Of a stretch of DNA of 64,000 bases, positions 43,040 to 51,016 are shown piece by piece; within the stretch, counting starts at the first letter, position 1, and each line of letters opens with the position of its first letter. The translations under genes and the position numbers were made by a program. Below the pieces are notes generated by a model, which had not been told where the DNA came from, ran no database searches, and saw only the letters and a program-made list of their open reading frames with translations. Source of the DNA: Pseudonocardia sp. 73-21 (GTDB taxonomy: Bacteria; Actinomycetota; Actinomycetes; Mycobacteriales; Pseudonocardiaceae); the NCBI RefSeq assembly GCF_001899645.1, contig NZ_MKVV01000014.1:1-64000 (forward strand). Direction: 5' to 3'.

Positions 43040-43831
43040 GTGACGGACGCGACGCTCTCCACCGTGCGCAATGCCGCCCGGCTGCTCAAGGAGTTCCGGA
43101 CCAGGGAGGCGTCCATCGGGGTGTCCGAGCTGGCCCGGCGCCTGCATCTGGGCAAGTCCGGCGTGCACCGGCTGCTCACCACGTTGCTGGCCGAGGGGCT
43201 GGTCGAGCAGGACCCGCGCACCGGCGGTTACCGGTCGGGCATCGTCATGTTCGAGCTGGGCGAGGCGGTCAAGGTGCACCTCGACCTGCACGCCGCCGCC
43301 GGGCCGGTGCTCGTCCATCTGCGCGAACAGACCGGCGAGTCGTCGCAGGTGGGGGTGCTCGACGGCGACGACGTCGTCTACGTCGACCGGCTGGAGAGCG
43401 CCCACTCGCTGCGCCTGTTCACCGAGACCGGGCGCCGCGTGCCGGTCCACTGCACGTCCAGCGGCAAGGTGCTGCTGGCCCACGCCCCCGAGCACGTGCG
43501 GGAGGCGGCGCTGGCCCGGCCCCACGCGCAGCTGACCCCGCACACGATCACCGACCCGGCCGCGTTGCGCGCGGAGCTGGCCACCGTCCGCTCCCGCGGC
43601 TGGGCGGAGGCGATCAACGAGCGCGAGATCGGGGTCGCGAGCCTGGCCGCGCCGATCCGCGACCTGCACGGCGACGTCGTCGCGGCCATCAGCATCGGCG
43701 CGCCGGTGGCGCGGTTCGGCGCGGTGCCGCGACGCCGGTTCGCCAAGGAGCTGGTGGAGGCGGGCGAGGCCGTGAGCCGGCGCCTCGGCTGGACCGAGCA
43801 GACGCCCCGCGTTCCGGTGAGTGGAACGTGA
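43040..43831 (+). CDS. IclR-family regulator 2 (meta-cleavage genes)
   Basis: 263 residues from the GTG at 43040, with GGGAGG 5 nt upstream. The helix-turn-helix segment is SIGVSELARRLHLGKSGVHRLL; the effector domain has DGDDVVYVDRLESAHSLRLF, CTSSGKVLLAHAP and GVASLAAPIRDLHGDVVAAI. It resembles regulator 3 at 50201 in the opening words (TVRNAARLLKEF against SVRNAARLLKEF), suggesting related regulators for related pathways. It lies directly before the hydratase/decarboxylase/tautomerase genes. Likely targets are these genes and the divergent promoter at 42186. Confidence 0.9.
   Translation: MTDATLSTVRNAARLLKEFRTREASIGVSELARRLHLGKSGVHRLLTTLLAEGLVEQDPRTGGYRSGIVMFELGEAVKVHLDLHAAAGPVLVHLREQTGESSQVGVLDGDDVVYVDRLESAHSLRLFTETGRRVPVHCTSSGKVLLAHAPEHVREAALARPHAQLTPHTITDPAALRAELATVRSRGWAEAINEREIGVASLAAPIRDLHGDVVAAISIGAPVARFGAVPRRRFAKELVEAGEAVSRRLGWTEQTPRVPVSGT
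43810..43828. promoter_or_regulatory. Candidate operator at the end of the IclR 2 gene
   Basis: Inverted repeat CGTTCC (43810-43815), 7 nt, GGAACG (43823-43828). It shares the CGTTCC half-site with the repeats in the divergent promoter at 42212 and 42233, and lies 68 bp before the hydratase start. Confidence 0.35.
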
Positions 43832-43895
43832 ACGGTGACGGGACGGCCCGCCGCCGACACGATCAGAGCTGTCCGTCGACGACTGGGAGTCCCGC

Positions 43896-44708
43896 ATGCC
43901 CGTGACCGATGCCCCCGCGAAGGCGCGGGCGCTCTACGACGCCCGGCGCACCCGCGTGCCGATCCCGCCGTTCACCGACGAGGACCCGAGCCTCGGCATG
44001 GCCGACGGCTACGCGGTGCAGAAGGAGCTCGTGGCCCTGCTGCTCGCCGACGGCGACCGGATCATCGGCCACAAGGTCGGGCTGACCAGCAAGCCGATGC
44101 AGAAGATGGTGGGCGTCGACTCCCCCGACTACGGGCCCGTCCTCGCCTCCACCGTCTACCGCGACGGCGACACGATCCCGCTGGGCAGCTTCATCGCCCC
44201 CAAGATCGAGGCCGAGATCGTCTTCGTGCTGGGTGAGCGGCTCGAGGGCCCCGGCGTCACCGTCACGCAGGCGCACGCCGCCATCGCCGGCGCCGTGGCG
44301 GGCATGGAGATCGTCGACTCCCGCATCGTCGACTGGCGGATCAAGCTCGCCGACACCGTCGCCGACCTCGCGTCCAACGGTGCGATGGCCACCTCGAGCC
44401 GCATCGTCCCGCTGGACGGCATCGACTCCCGACTGATCGGCATGACGCTCACCCGCAACGGCGAGCTGATCGACACCGGCGCCGGCGCCGCCGCGCTGGG
44501 CGATCCCGTCGCCGTCGTCGCGTGGCTGGCCAACGTGCTGGGCGAGAACGGGGTGGCGCTCGAACCCGGCCACCTGATCATGACCGGCGCCCTGCACGCG
44601 GCCGTGCCGATGCAGGCAGACGACGTCTTCCGGGCCGAGTTCGACCGGCTCGGACCGATCACCGTACGGGTGGCCACCGGCTCGGCCGGATCAGAGAGCG
44701 GAGCCTGA
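43896..44708 (+). CDS. 2-hydroxypenta-2,4-dienoate (2-keto-4-pentenoate) hydratase
   Basis: 270 residues. It belongs to the FAH-like hydratase/decarboxylase family: MADGYAVQKELVALL at the substrate side, GHKVGLTSKPMQKM, the metal-site KIEAEIVFVLGERL with the E-x-E pattern, AGMEIVDSRIVDW and LIMTGALHAAVPM. Such enzymes add water to 2-hydroxypentadienoate, giving 4-hydroxy-2-oxovalerate, in meta-cleavage pathways. Its stop overlaps the start of the decarboxylase paralog (TGATG), as with XylJ/XylI, where the two proteins work as a complex. The aldolase and acylating aldehyde dehydrogenase that should follow are not in the window. Confidence 0.85.
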   Translation: MPVTDAPAKARALYDARRTRVPIPPFTDEDPSLGMADGYAVQKELVALLLADGDRIIGHKVGLTSKPMQKMVGVDSPDYGPVLASTVYRDGDTIPLGSFIAPKIEAEIVFVLGERLEGPGVTVTQAHAAIAGAVAGMEIVDSRIVDWRIKLADTVADLASNGAMATSSRIVPLDGIDSRLIGMTLTRNGELIDTGAGAAALGDPVAVVAWLANVLGENGVALEPGHLIMTGALHAAVPMQADDVFRAEFDRLGPITVRVATGSAGSESGA

Positions 44709-45466
44709 TGGACACCCAGCAGCTGGCGGCCCGGCTCAGCAAGGCCGTCGCCGACCGCACCGCCATCGACCAGCTCTCCGACGACGCGCCCGACCTCGAC
44801 CTCGCCGGCGGCTACGCCGTGCAGCGCGTGCTGCGTGAGGAAGCCGGGCCCCTGGTGGGCTGGAAGCTCGGCGTCACGAGCCGGGCGAAGCAGGCGCAGG
44901 TCGGCGTCAGCGCGCCGGTGTTCGGGTTCCTCGCGGGTGCGAACGCCCTCGACCTGGGCGAGCCGCTGGACACCTCGCAGCTCATCCAGCCCCGCTGCGA
45001 GCCCGAGATCGTGTTCGTCCTGGGCCGCGACCTGGCCGGGCCGCACGTCACCGCGGCCGACGTGATCTCGGCGTCGTCGGGGGTGGCCGTGGGCATCGAG
45101 GTGCTCGACTCCCGCTTCCGCGACTACCGCTTCACCATGGCCGACGTGGTGGCCGACAACACCTCCGCCGGGAGGTTCGTCGTCGGCACGCCGGTGCCGC
45201 CCGCGTCCATCGACCTGCGCCTGGTCGGCGTGGTGCTGGAGAAGAACGGTGAGGTCGTGGCCACCGCGTCCGGCGCCGCCTCGCTCGGGCATCCCGCTGC
45301 GGCCGTCGCGTGGATGGTGCGCGCGATGGCCGCCCACGGTGAGGGGCTGAAGGCGGGCGAGGTCGTGCTCTCCGGCGGGCTCACCGCGGCGGTGCCCGTC
45401 GCCCCCGGCGACGTGGTGGTCGCCTCGATCGACCGGCTCGGCACCGTCGAGCTGGGCTGCCGCTGA
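44708..45466 (+). CDS. 4-oxalocrotonate decarboxylase-type FAH-family enzyme
   Basis: 252 residues from the ATG at 44708, overlapping the hydratase stop by one base. It is a paralog of the hydratase: LAGGYAVQRVLREEAG, GWKLGVTSRAKQAQVG, CEPEIVFVLGRDL (the metal-binding acidic pair), GIEVLDSRFRDYRF and GEVVLSGGLTAAVPV. The combination of two such paralogs plus a 4-oxalocrotonate tautomerase-like gene is the classical XylI/XylJ/XylH set, so this one is best read as the Mg2+-dependent decarboxylase of 2-oxo-3-hexenedioate. Which of the two paralogs is the hydratase and which the decarboxylase cannot be settled here. A 40-bp palindrome follows 9 bp after its stop. Confidence 0.78.
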   Translation: MDTQQLAARLSKAVADRTAIDQLSDDAPDLDLAGGYAVQRVLREEAGPLVGWKLGVTSRAKQAQVGVSAPVFGFLAGANALDLGEPLDTSQLIQPRCEPEIVFVLGRDLAGPHVTAADVISASSGVAVGIEVLDSRFRDYRFTMADVVADNTSAGRFVVGTPVPPASIDLRLVGVVLEKNGEVVATASGAASLGHPAAAVAWMVRAMAAHGEGLKAGEVVLSGGLTAAVPVAPGDVVVASIDRLGTVELGCR

Positions 45467-45475
45467 CCCACCCTC

Positions 45476-45515
45476 GTGCGCGGATATCAGGGTCCTGGCA
45501 CTGATTTCCGCGCAC
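45476..45515. repeat. 40-bp intergenic palindrome, copy 3
   Basis: Left arm GTGCGCGGATATCAG (45476-45490), 10-nt spacer, right arm CTGATTTCCGCGCAC (45501-45515). It lies 9 bp after the decarboxylase stop and 22 bp before the tautomerase start, inside an apparent operon. Confidence 0.92.
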
Positions 45516-45537
45516 GGGCCCGACGAAGGAGGGCACC

Positions 45538-45741
45538 ATGCCACTCGTCCAGATCACGCTCGCCAAGGGCCGCACCGCGGAGCAGCTCCAGGCGCTCGGC
45601 GCGGCCGTCACCGCGGCCGTCCACGACTCCATCGGAGCCCCGACCGAGAACGTCCGCGTCGTCGTGCAGGAGTGCGAGCCGGAGCTGTGGTTCATCGGCG
45701 GCGAGTCGCTCGGTGCGCTGCGGGAGTCCGGCCGGCGATGA
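45538..45741 (+). CDS. 4-oxalocrotonate tautomerase-family protein
   Basis: 67 residues, the normal size of a 4-OT subunit. After Met removal the N-terminus is Pro-1 (PLVQITLAKGRTAEQLQ), the catalytic base of the family. The beta-alpha-beta pattern and the region VRVVVQECEPELWFIGG fit. In a meta pathway it would ketonise 2-hydroxymuconate before decarboxylation. It is translationally coupled to a Rieske ferredoxin-like gene (ATGA). GAAGGAGG precedes the start. Confidence 0.88.
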   Translation: MPLVQITLAKGRTAEQLQALGAAVTAAVHDSIGAPTENVRVVVQECEPELWFIGGESLGALRESGRR

Positions 45742-46097
45742 CGCTGGTCCCGCTCGGCGAGCCCGACGGGCGGGACGCCTGGGTGGTCCGGGCCGACGAC
45801 GGGCGCAGCTTCGCCGTGTTCGCCGTCGACGGCGGGTTCCGCGTCACCGACGCCGTCTGCCCGCACAACCGGGGCCCGCTGGAACAGGGCTGGACGCGCG
45901 ACGGACGGCTCGTCGTCTGCCCCTGGCACTGGTACCGCTTCTCCCTCGACACCGGCCGGTGCGAGACCGCGCCGCAGTACCGGCTGGGCGTCTACCCGGT
46001 GGTGGACCGGGACGGCGTGCAGTACGCCGACGTGGGCGACAAACCGGTGGCCCGGTCGTGGGCGGAGCGGCTGCGCGCCCACTCCCGGGGGGAATAA
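45738..46097 (+). CDS. Rieske [2Fe-2S] ferredoxin-like protein
   Basis: 119 residues from the ATG at 45738, overlapping the tautomerase stop. A small soluble Rieske domain: the first ligand pair is VCPHNRGPL and the second CPWHWYRFSL (Cys-x-His, about 17 residues, Cys-x-x-His). It resembles the electron-transfer ferredoxins of ring-hydroxylating oxygenases or NirD. Since two Rieske oxygenases are encoded 3-10 kb away with no ferredoxin or reductase adjacent, it is a candidate electron donor to them. The C-terminal tail (KPVARSWAERLRAHSRGE) is basic. Confidence 0.88.
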   Translation: MTLVPLGEPDGRDAWVVRADDGRSFAVFAVDGGFRVTDAVCPHNRGPLEQGWTRDGRLVVCPWHWYRFSLDTGRCETAPQYRLGVYPVVDRDGVQYADVGDKPVARSWAERLRAHSRGE

Positions 46098-46100
46098 CGT
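46095..46100 (+). promoter_or_regulatory. Candidate -10 box of a leaderless PEBP-gene promoter
   Basis: TAACGT, then six nt (GTCGCC), then the ATG at 46107. It overlaps the stop codon of the Rieske ferredoxin gene; no Shine-Dalgarno sequence is present. Confidence 0.45.
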
Positions 46101-46106
46101 GTCGCC

Positions 46107-46646
46107 ATGACGAGCACCGCACCCGATCCTTACGCCTTCCTCCCCGAGGTCCCGACCTTCGACGTCACCAGCGACGACGTCCAGCACGGCAAGCGCCTGG
46201 CCGACCCGCAGGCCAGCGCCGCGTTCGGCGTGCCCGGTGGCGAGGACCGCTCCCCGCACCTCCGCTGGTCCGGCTTCCCCGAGGGCACGAAGAGCTTCGC
46301 CGTCACCGTCTACGACCCCGACGCGCCCACCGCCAGCGGGTTCTGGCACTGGGCCGTGTTCAACATCCCCGCCTCCGTCACCGAGCTGCCCGCCGGCGCG
46401 GGCGACGCGGCGGGCTCCGGCCTGCCCGCGGGCGCGGTCCAGCTGAAGAACGACGGCGGCGGCGTCGGCTACATCGGGGCCGCCCCGCCCGCCGGCCACG
46501 GCCCGCACCGCTACTACACCGTGGTGCACGCGGTCGACGTCGAGAACCTCGAGGTCCCGGCCGAGGCCTCGCCGGCGTTCCTCGGCTTCAACCTCTTCTC
46601 GCACACCCTCGCCCGCGCGACGATCACGCCGACGTTCGAGCAGTGA
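46107..46646 (+). CDS. YbhB/YbcL-type phosphatidylethanolamine-binding protein (PEBP)
   Basis: 179 residues. Bacterial PEBP/RKIP-like fold: [20 protein letters not shown], the anion-site [39 protein letters not shown] and the C-terminal [13 protein letters not shown]. Members bind small phosphorylated or anionic ligands; the biochemical role in bacteria is unclear. It probably has its own leaderless promoter, so it may not belong functionally to the preceding catabolic operon. No signal peptide is seen. Confidence 0.9.
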   Translation: MTSTAPDPYAFLPEVPTFDVTSDDVQHGKRLADPQASAAFGVPGGEDRSPHLRWSGFPEGTKSFAVTVYDPDAPTASGFWHWAVFNIPASVTELPAGAGDAAGSGLPAGAVQLKNDGGGVGYIGAAPPAGHGPHRYYTVVHAVDVENLEVPAEASPAFLGFNLFSHTLARATITPTFEQ

Positions 46647-46701
46647 CCCCCACGCGACGGCCCGCTGAGCGCGCGGGCGGCCGGCACGTCATCCTCTCCG
46701 G

Positions 46702-47388
46702 GTGACGCTGACGACGGACCCACCCGCGCGCTCCCCGCGGTCCCTCCTCTGGGCGCCGGCGGCGCGGCTGCTGGCCGTCGGCGTCCTGCTGTTCGCCGTG
46801 CTCCTCGGGCTCGGGTGGCTGCTCACCCACGTCGCCCCGGGCACGGCGTTCGGTGACCTGGACGTCGGGATCCTGCAGTGGCTGGTGGCGCACCGCGTGC
46901 CCGCCCTCGACACGGCGTCGGGGTACGCCACCGACCTCGCCGCCACGAACACGGTCACCGTGCTCGGCCTCGCGACGGCCGTGGTCGCGTCCGCGGTGCT
47001 GCGGCACTGGTGGCCGGCGCTGCTGATGGTGCTGGCGATCGGCGGCGAGCTGGTGCTGTTCCTCAACTCCGCGCTGCTGGTGGGCCGGCAGCGGCCTGCG
47101 GTGGCGCACCTCGACGCCGCGCTGCCGGCCACGTCGAGCTTCCCGTCCGGCCACACGGCGGCGGCCATCTGCCTGTTCGGCGGGATGGCCGCGATCGTGG
47201 TGATCGCGACGCGGTCCTGGTGGCGCTGGGTGGTCGTGGGTGTGGCGGTGCTGCTCGTGGCGGCCGTGGCGGCGTCGCGGCTCTACCGCGGCGCCCACCA
47301 TCCCACCGACGTGCTCGGCAGCGTCCTGTTCGCGGTGCCGTGGCTGCTCCTCACGGCCCGGACGTGCGCTCCGCTCGCCCGGCACTGA
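46702..47388 (+). CDS. PAP2-family membrane phosphatase
   Basis: 228 residues from a GTG. About five to six membrane helices, starting with LLAVGVLLFAVLLGLGWLL. The three phosphatase motifs are intact: VGRQRP (motif 1), SSFPSGHTAAA (motif 2) and SRLYRGAHHPTDVLGS (motif 3, catalytic His). The family removes phosphate from lipid phosphates such as undecaprenyl diphosphate or phosphatidate at the membrane. There is no obvious ribosome-binding site before the GTG; the start is chosen for the position of the first helix. Not linked by overlap to its neighbours. Confidence 0.9.
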   Translation: MTLTTDPPARSPRSLLWAPAARLLAVGVLLFAVLLGLGWLLTHVAPGTAFGDLDVGILQWLVAHRVPALDTASGYATDLAATNTVTVLGLATAVVASAVLRHWWPALLMVLAIGGELVLFLNSALLVGRQRPAVAHLDAALPATSSFPSGHTAAAICLFGGMAAIVVIATRSWWRWVVVGVAVLLVAAVAASRLYRGAHHPTDVLGSVLFAVPWLLLTARTCAPLARH

Positions 47389-47452
47389 TCCGGCCGCACC
47401 GGCCGCGCTCCCGGTACGGTTGCGGATGTCCCCGTGTGGCGAGAGGAGCCCG

Positions 47453-48643
47453 TTGTTCCGCAGGCCCGACCGACGCGACGACGGTCCCGACGAGCGCTCA
47501 CTGGCCGCCCGGGACGCCGCCACCCAGGGTTTCCTCGCGCTCGACCGGGAGCAGCAGGCCGCCGCCGCCGCGGTGCACGCCGCCGACCAGCTCGGCACCG
47601 GGCAGCGGCTGGCCGGGGCGTGGGCGCAGGTGGCGTCGGTCGGCGACGCCGCGACCGAGGCGTACCTGACCGCGGCACGGGACTTCCCGCTCGACGGCAC
47701 CGGCCCCGTCCGCGGCGCCCGGGAGGCCGACGAGCGGGCGCTGAAGGAGATCGAGCGGGCCCGCGAGTCGATCCGCCGGTTCCGCTCCCAGCACTCCCGC
47801 ATCCTCGACGAGGCGGAGTTCGCGTTGCGCGGCCTGCCCCAGGCCGTCCAGGAGGCCCGCGTCGCGCTCACGTCGGCGCGCGCCGCCGTGACGCAGGCGG
47901 AGGTGCGCTCGCGGCGTGCCACCGACCGGCTCGCCGAGGCCGAGGCCACCGCCGGCCTGCTCGACGCCCCCGCCGCCGGCCTGCGTGAGCGCCGCCAGAC
48001 CGCCGCGCGGGTCACGGAGCTGGCCTCCGCGGCCGCGTCGCTGGCCGCGGAGGCCCCGCGCACGGCGCAGCACGTGCGGACGGCGCTGTCGAGCATCGCC
48101 ACCCGGCGCTCGGCCGCGGCCACGAAGGCCGACGGGATGGAGCCGGCGATGTCGGCGCTGCGGCGCGAGTTCTCCGAGCCCTGCTCGAAGGACCTGATCG
48201 ACGCGGAGGCTCGCACGCGGAAGGCCATCGCGGAGTCCGACGACGCGATCGCGGCGGCACGGCGGCACGCCGACGCCGGTGACTGGGACGACGCCGCCGA
48301 CGCGGTGGCCGCCGCCCGGGCCGCGCTGGGCCGCGCCGAGGAACGCCACGACGCCGTGGTGGACCGGCTCGCCGAGCTGCGCGCCGTCCGCAAGGACCCC
48401 GCGAAGTTCGCCGCCGACGCGCGCTTCGTCCTGCGCGACGCCCAGCGGCTCGTGGTCGACCGGGATCTCGTCGCCCGGTTCGGGCAGGTGCTCGACGCCC
48501 AGTCCGTGCGGCTGGAGAACGCGACGGCCCGCCTGGCCGACGGCGTGCACCCCGACTACTGGTTCTTCCTCACGGAGCTGCGCGGCGTGGAGCAGCGCGC
48601 CCGCGACGTGGTGGCCGACGTGCGCGGCACCCACGCCCGCTGA
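47453..48643 (+). CDS. Helical/coiled-coil protein of unknown function
   Basis: 396 residues from the TTG at 47453, with GAGAGGAG 6-7 nt upstream; the frame continues upstream only inside the PAP2 gene. It is nearly all alpha-helix, rich in Ala, Arg and Glu, with long amphipathic heptad-like segments (RALKEIERARESIRRFRSQH, AEVRSRRATDRLAEAEATAG, DAEARTRKAIAESDDAIAAA). There is no signal peptide, membrane segment or nucleotide-binding motif. It resembles structural or scaffold proteins, but I do not recognise the family. It is convergent with the Rieske A module. Confidence 0.75.
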   Translation: MFRRPDRRDDGPDERSLAARDAATQGFLALDREQQAAAAAVHAADQLGTGQRLAGAWAQVASVGDAATEAYLTAARDFPLDGTGPVRGAREADERALKEIERARESIRRFRSQHSRILDEAEFALRGLPQAVQEARVALTSARAAVTQAEVRSRRATDRLAEAEATAGLLDAPAAGLRERRQTAARVTELASAAASLAAEAPRTAQHVRTALSSIATRRSAAATKADGMEPAMSALRREFSEPCSKDLIDAEARTRKAIAESDDAIAAARRHADAGDWDDAADAVAAARAALGRAEERHDAVVDRLAELRAVRKDPAKFAADARFVLRDAQRLVVDRDLVARFGQVLDAQSVRLENATARLADGVHPDYWFFLTELRGVEQRARDVVADVRGTHAR

Positions 48644-48650
48644 CCCCGGC

Positions 48651-48665
48651 CACCGTCACACGGTG
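48651..48665. terminator. Short hairpin between convergent genes
   Basis: CACCGT (48651-48656), loop CAC, ACGGTG (48660-48665), in the 41-bp gap between the coiled-coil gene and the cysteine-rich gene. The stem is short; a weak terminator at most. Confidence 0.3.
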
Positions 48666-48684
48666 ACCAGGGTCAGCGCGCGGC

Positions 48685-48897
48685 TCAGTGGTCGGGTTCG
48701 TGCCCCGCCGCCACCGCCCCGGTCGGGGTGATCTCCCCCGTCCACCCGCAGCCGGTGCAGGAGCAGTAGAAACGCCGGTCGTCGGCCTCCCAGAACTCCG
48801 TGGCGATCGCCAGACCCCCCGCGCACTGCGGGCAGAATCGGGGGGCGTCGCGACGGTGGGCCGCGGCGTCGGCGGCGAAGCGGGTGTCGACGGTCAT
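48685..48897 (-). CDS. Small zinc-ribbon-like partner of Rieske oxygenase A
   Basis: 70 residues from the ATG at 48897, overlapping the stop of the Rieske oxygenase gene (ATGA), so coupled. After a 20-residue leader it has FCPQC (C-x2-C) and, about 20 residues on, YCSCTGC (C-x-C-x2-C), enough for one zinc or iron site. The sequence between reads TEFWEADDRRF, and the end is HEPDH. The same pattern appears in the 54-residue protein encoded after Rieske oxygenase B (56462). I know no characterised family to assign. A role in metal loading, electron transfer or stability of the oxygenase is a guess from the coupling. Confidence 0.8.
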   Translation of the reverse strand: MTVDTRFAADAAAHRRDAPRFCPQCAGGLAIATEFWEADDRRFYCSCTGCGWTGEITPTGAVAAGHEPDH

Positions 48898-50150
48898 CCC
48901 GCCTTCTCCGCCGCGATCTTGTCCGCCGCGCTGATGTGGATCTTCTTGATGGTGTCGAGCACCGGGGAGAAGCGCGTGGAGCCCATGTCGCAGAAGTCCA
49001 GCGCGAACTGGGCGCCCCCGGCGTGGAACTTGTCCTTCTCGCACGGCAGGTCGATGCGCTCGTGCTGCTCCCGGATGACGCCCAGGGGGTCCTGACCCCT
49101 GGCCACGACGTCCATCTGCTCGCGGAACATCTTGCGCAGCATCGCGACCCCGATGTCGCTGCGGCCCAGGTGCTCGGTGGTGCGGTCGGTGATCGCGCCC
49201 TGCGTCACCCAGGCCATGATGTCCTGGCCCTCGACGTAGTTGGTGACGTGCACGCCGTTCGCGTCGGTCACGGGGATCTTGTAGTCGGGGATCTGGGGCT
49301 GGTCGACGTGCTCGTAGCCGTCCGGGCTGTGCACGGTGTAGAGCATGAAGCGCGTGGTGGTGCGGTTGATCGGCACCCGGATCTGCATCTGGTGGATCCC
49401 GCCGCCGCCCACCCGCATGTTGTACGGGAAGACCAGCGGGTGGCCGACCTTCCAGTCGTCGTTCTCCTCGGAGGCGCCCTTGAGCACGCGGCGCTTGATG
49501 ATGCCCCACTCGAACGCGGTGAAGCCGATCTTCACGTGCTCCTTGCCGAACGACGCCGGCGCGACGAAGCCCTCGTGCTTGCCGACGAACTCGAAGTAGC
49601 GCCCGTGCAGGAACTCGACGTGGTGGGGGTCCACCGCGTTCTCCATGATCTGCACGTAGTTGCACGGCAGGTCGGCCCAGCCGATGTCGCGGTAGCCGTC
49701 CATGACGTAGGTGTCGAAGCGGGGCAGCTCCGGGGCCGGCATGGGGCCGACGTAGGCCCAGATCAGGCCGCCCATCTCCTCGACCTTGCCGGCCTGCGCC
49801 TTCACCCGGTCCTGGAACTGGGTGTTGTCGCGCTCGGCGGGCTGCTCGGTGCAGCGGCCGTCGGCGTCGAAGACCCAGCCGTGGTACGGGCAGCGGATGC
49901 CGTCGGCCTCGACCACCCCGTAGGCCAGCGACGCCTTCCGGTGCGGGCAGGCCTCGGGCACGATGCCCATCCGCCCGCTGGGCGACTTCCAGAGCGCGAA
50001 GAACTCGCCGAGCAGCTCCACCCGCTTGACGGGGAACTCCGCCAGCTCCCGGGTGAAGGCCACGGGGTACCAGTAGCGCCGCAGCACCTCCCCCATCGGC
50101 GTACCTGCGTCGACCTGGGTCAGCTCGTCGTTCTGTTCCGCCGTCAGCAT
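48894..50150 (-). CDS. Aromatic ring-hydroxylating oxygenase alpha subunit (Rieske), module A
   Basis: 418 residues from the ATG at 50150. The N-terminal Rieske domain has C68-x-H70 and C87-x2-H90 (EACPHRKAS, RCPYHGWVFD). The catalytic domain shows NAVDPHHVEFLHG: H177 and H182 are the expected mononuclear-iron ligands, and D174 the bridging aspartate between the two iron centres of neighbouring subunits. The type is that of phthalate/phenoxybenzoate or vanillate-demethylase-like oxygenases, without a beta subunit. No reductase lies beside it. The small cysteine-rich gene overlaps its stop. A TACCGT box lies 7 nt before the ATG, as in module B, and IclR gene 3 is divergent. Confidence 0.92.
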   Translation of the reverse strand: MLTAEQNDELTQVDAGTPMGEVLRRYWYPVAFTRELAEFPVKRVELLGEFFALWKSPSGRMGIVPEACPHRKASLAYGVVEADGIRCPYHGWVFDADGRCTEQPAERDNTQFQDRVKAQAGKVEEMGGLIWAYVGPMPAPELPRFDTYVMDGYRDIGWADLPCNYVQIMENAVDPHHVEFLHGRYFEFVGKHEGFVAPASFGKEHVKIGFTAFEWGIIKRRVLKGASEENDDWKVGHPLVFPYNMRVGGGGIHQMQIRVPINRTTTRFMLYTVHSPDGYEHVDQPQIPDYKIPVTDANGVHVTNYVEGQDIMAWVTQGAITDRTTEHLGRSDIGVAMLRKMFREQMDVVARGQDPLGVIREQHERIDLPCEKDKFHAGGAQFALDFCDMGSTRFSPVLDTIKKIHISAADKIAAEKAG

Positions 50151-50157
50151 GCGGACA

Positions 50158-50163
50158 ACGGTA
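50158..50163 (-). promoter_or_regulatory. Candidate -10 box of a leaderless Rieske A promoter
   Basis: Minus-strand TACCGT, 7 nt, then ATG. The context CCTACCGTTGTC is close to that before Rieske oxygenase B (CCTACGGTCGTC). Confidence 0.5.
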
Positions 50164-50200
50164 GGTAGCGCCCGGCACACCGACAAGGGATGCTTCCCGC

Positions 50201-50980
50201 ATGGAGGGAAAGCCGCACTGGGAACTGGGTTCTGTCCGCAACGCCGCCCGGCTGCTCAAGGAGTTCTCCCGCACCGACCGCGAGCTGGGTGTCTCGGAGC
50301 TCGCGCGGCGCCTCGGCCTCGCGACCTCCACCGTCCACCGGCTGCTGGCCACCCTCACCGCCGAGAAGCTGCTGGAGAAGGCCCCGGGCGGCTACCGGCT
50401 CGGGCTCGCGCTGCACGACATCGGCGCCAACGTCTCCCCGTACCTCGACCTGCACGAGGCCGCGCTGCCGGTGATGGCCACCCTGCGGCACTCCACGGGC
50501 GAGACCGTGCAGCTCGCCGTGCTCGACGGGCTCGAGTCGGTGTACATCGACCGGCTGGAGAGCCCGCACACCGTGCGGATCTTCTCCCGCGTCGGCACCC
50601 GGCTGCCCGCGACGACGACGAGCACGGGCAAGGTGCTGCTGGCCGCGCTCGCACCGGAGGAGCTCGACGCCCGGCTGCAGGGCTGGACGCCCCACCGGAT
50701 CACCCCGTTCACGATCGTCGACGAGGGCACGCTGCGCGCACGGCTGCAGGAGATCGCCGAGCGGGGCTGGGCCGACAACCGGGAGGAGAGCCGGGTGGGG
50801 GTCCTGTCGGTCGGCGCGCCCGTGCACGGTGCCGACGGCGCGGTGGTGGCCGCCCTGTCAGTGGCCGCCCCCACCGACCGCTCCGGTCCGGCCCAGCACC
50901 GCCGCATTCGGACGGCCGTGGTGGAGGCGGCGGCGGTGATCAGCCGCCGCCTCGGTCACGCCCCGACCACCTCCCCCTGA
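50201..50980 (+). CDS. IclR-family regulator 3, divergent from Rieske A
   Basis: 259 residues. The DNA-binding helix-turn-helix is LGVSELARRLGLATSTVHRLL; the effector domain shows DGLESVYIDRLESPHTVRIF, TTTSTGKVLLAALAP and GVLSVGAPVHGADGAVVAAL. It starts 50 bp from the Rieske A start on the other strand, the usual arrangement for a dedicated regulator. Its N-terminus (SVRNAARLLKEFSRTDRELG) closely resembles IclR regulator 2. A likely ligand is the aromatic substrate or a product of the Rieske enzyme. Confidence 0.9.
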   Translation: MEGKPHWELGSVRNAARLLKEFSRTDRELGVSELARRLGLATSTVHRLLATLTAEKLLEKAPGGYRLGLALHDIGANVSPYLDLHEAALPVMATLRHSTGETVQLAVLDGLESVYIDRLESPHTVRIFSRVGTRLPATTTSTGKVLLAALAPEELDARLQGWTPHRITPFTIVDEGTLRARLQEIAERGWADNREESRVGVLSVGAPVHGADGAVVAALSVAAPTDRSGPAQHRRIRTAVVEAAAVISRRLGHAPTTSP

Positions 50981-51016
50981 CGCCCCGTCCGCCGACCCGG
51001 TCCGCCGGGCCTCCGC

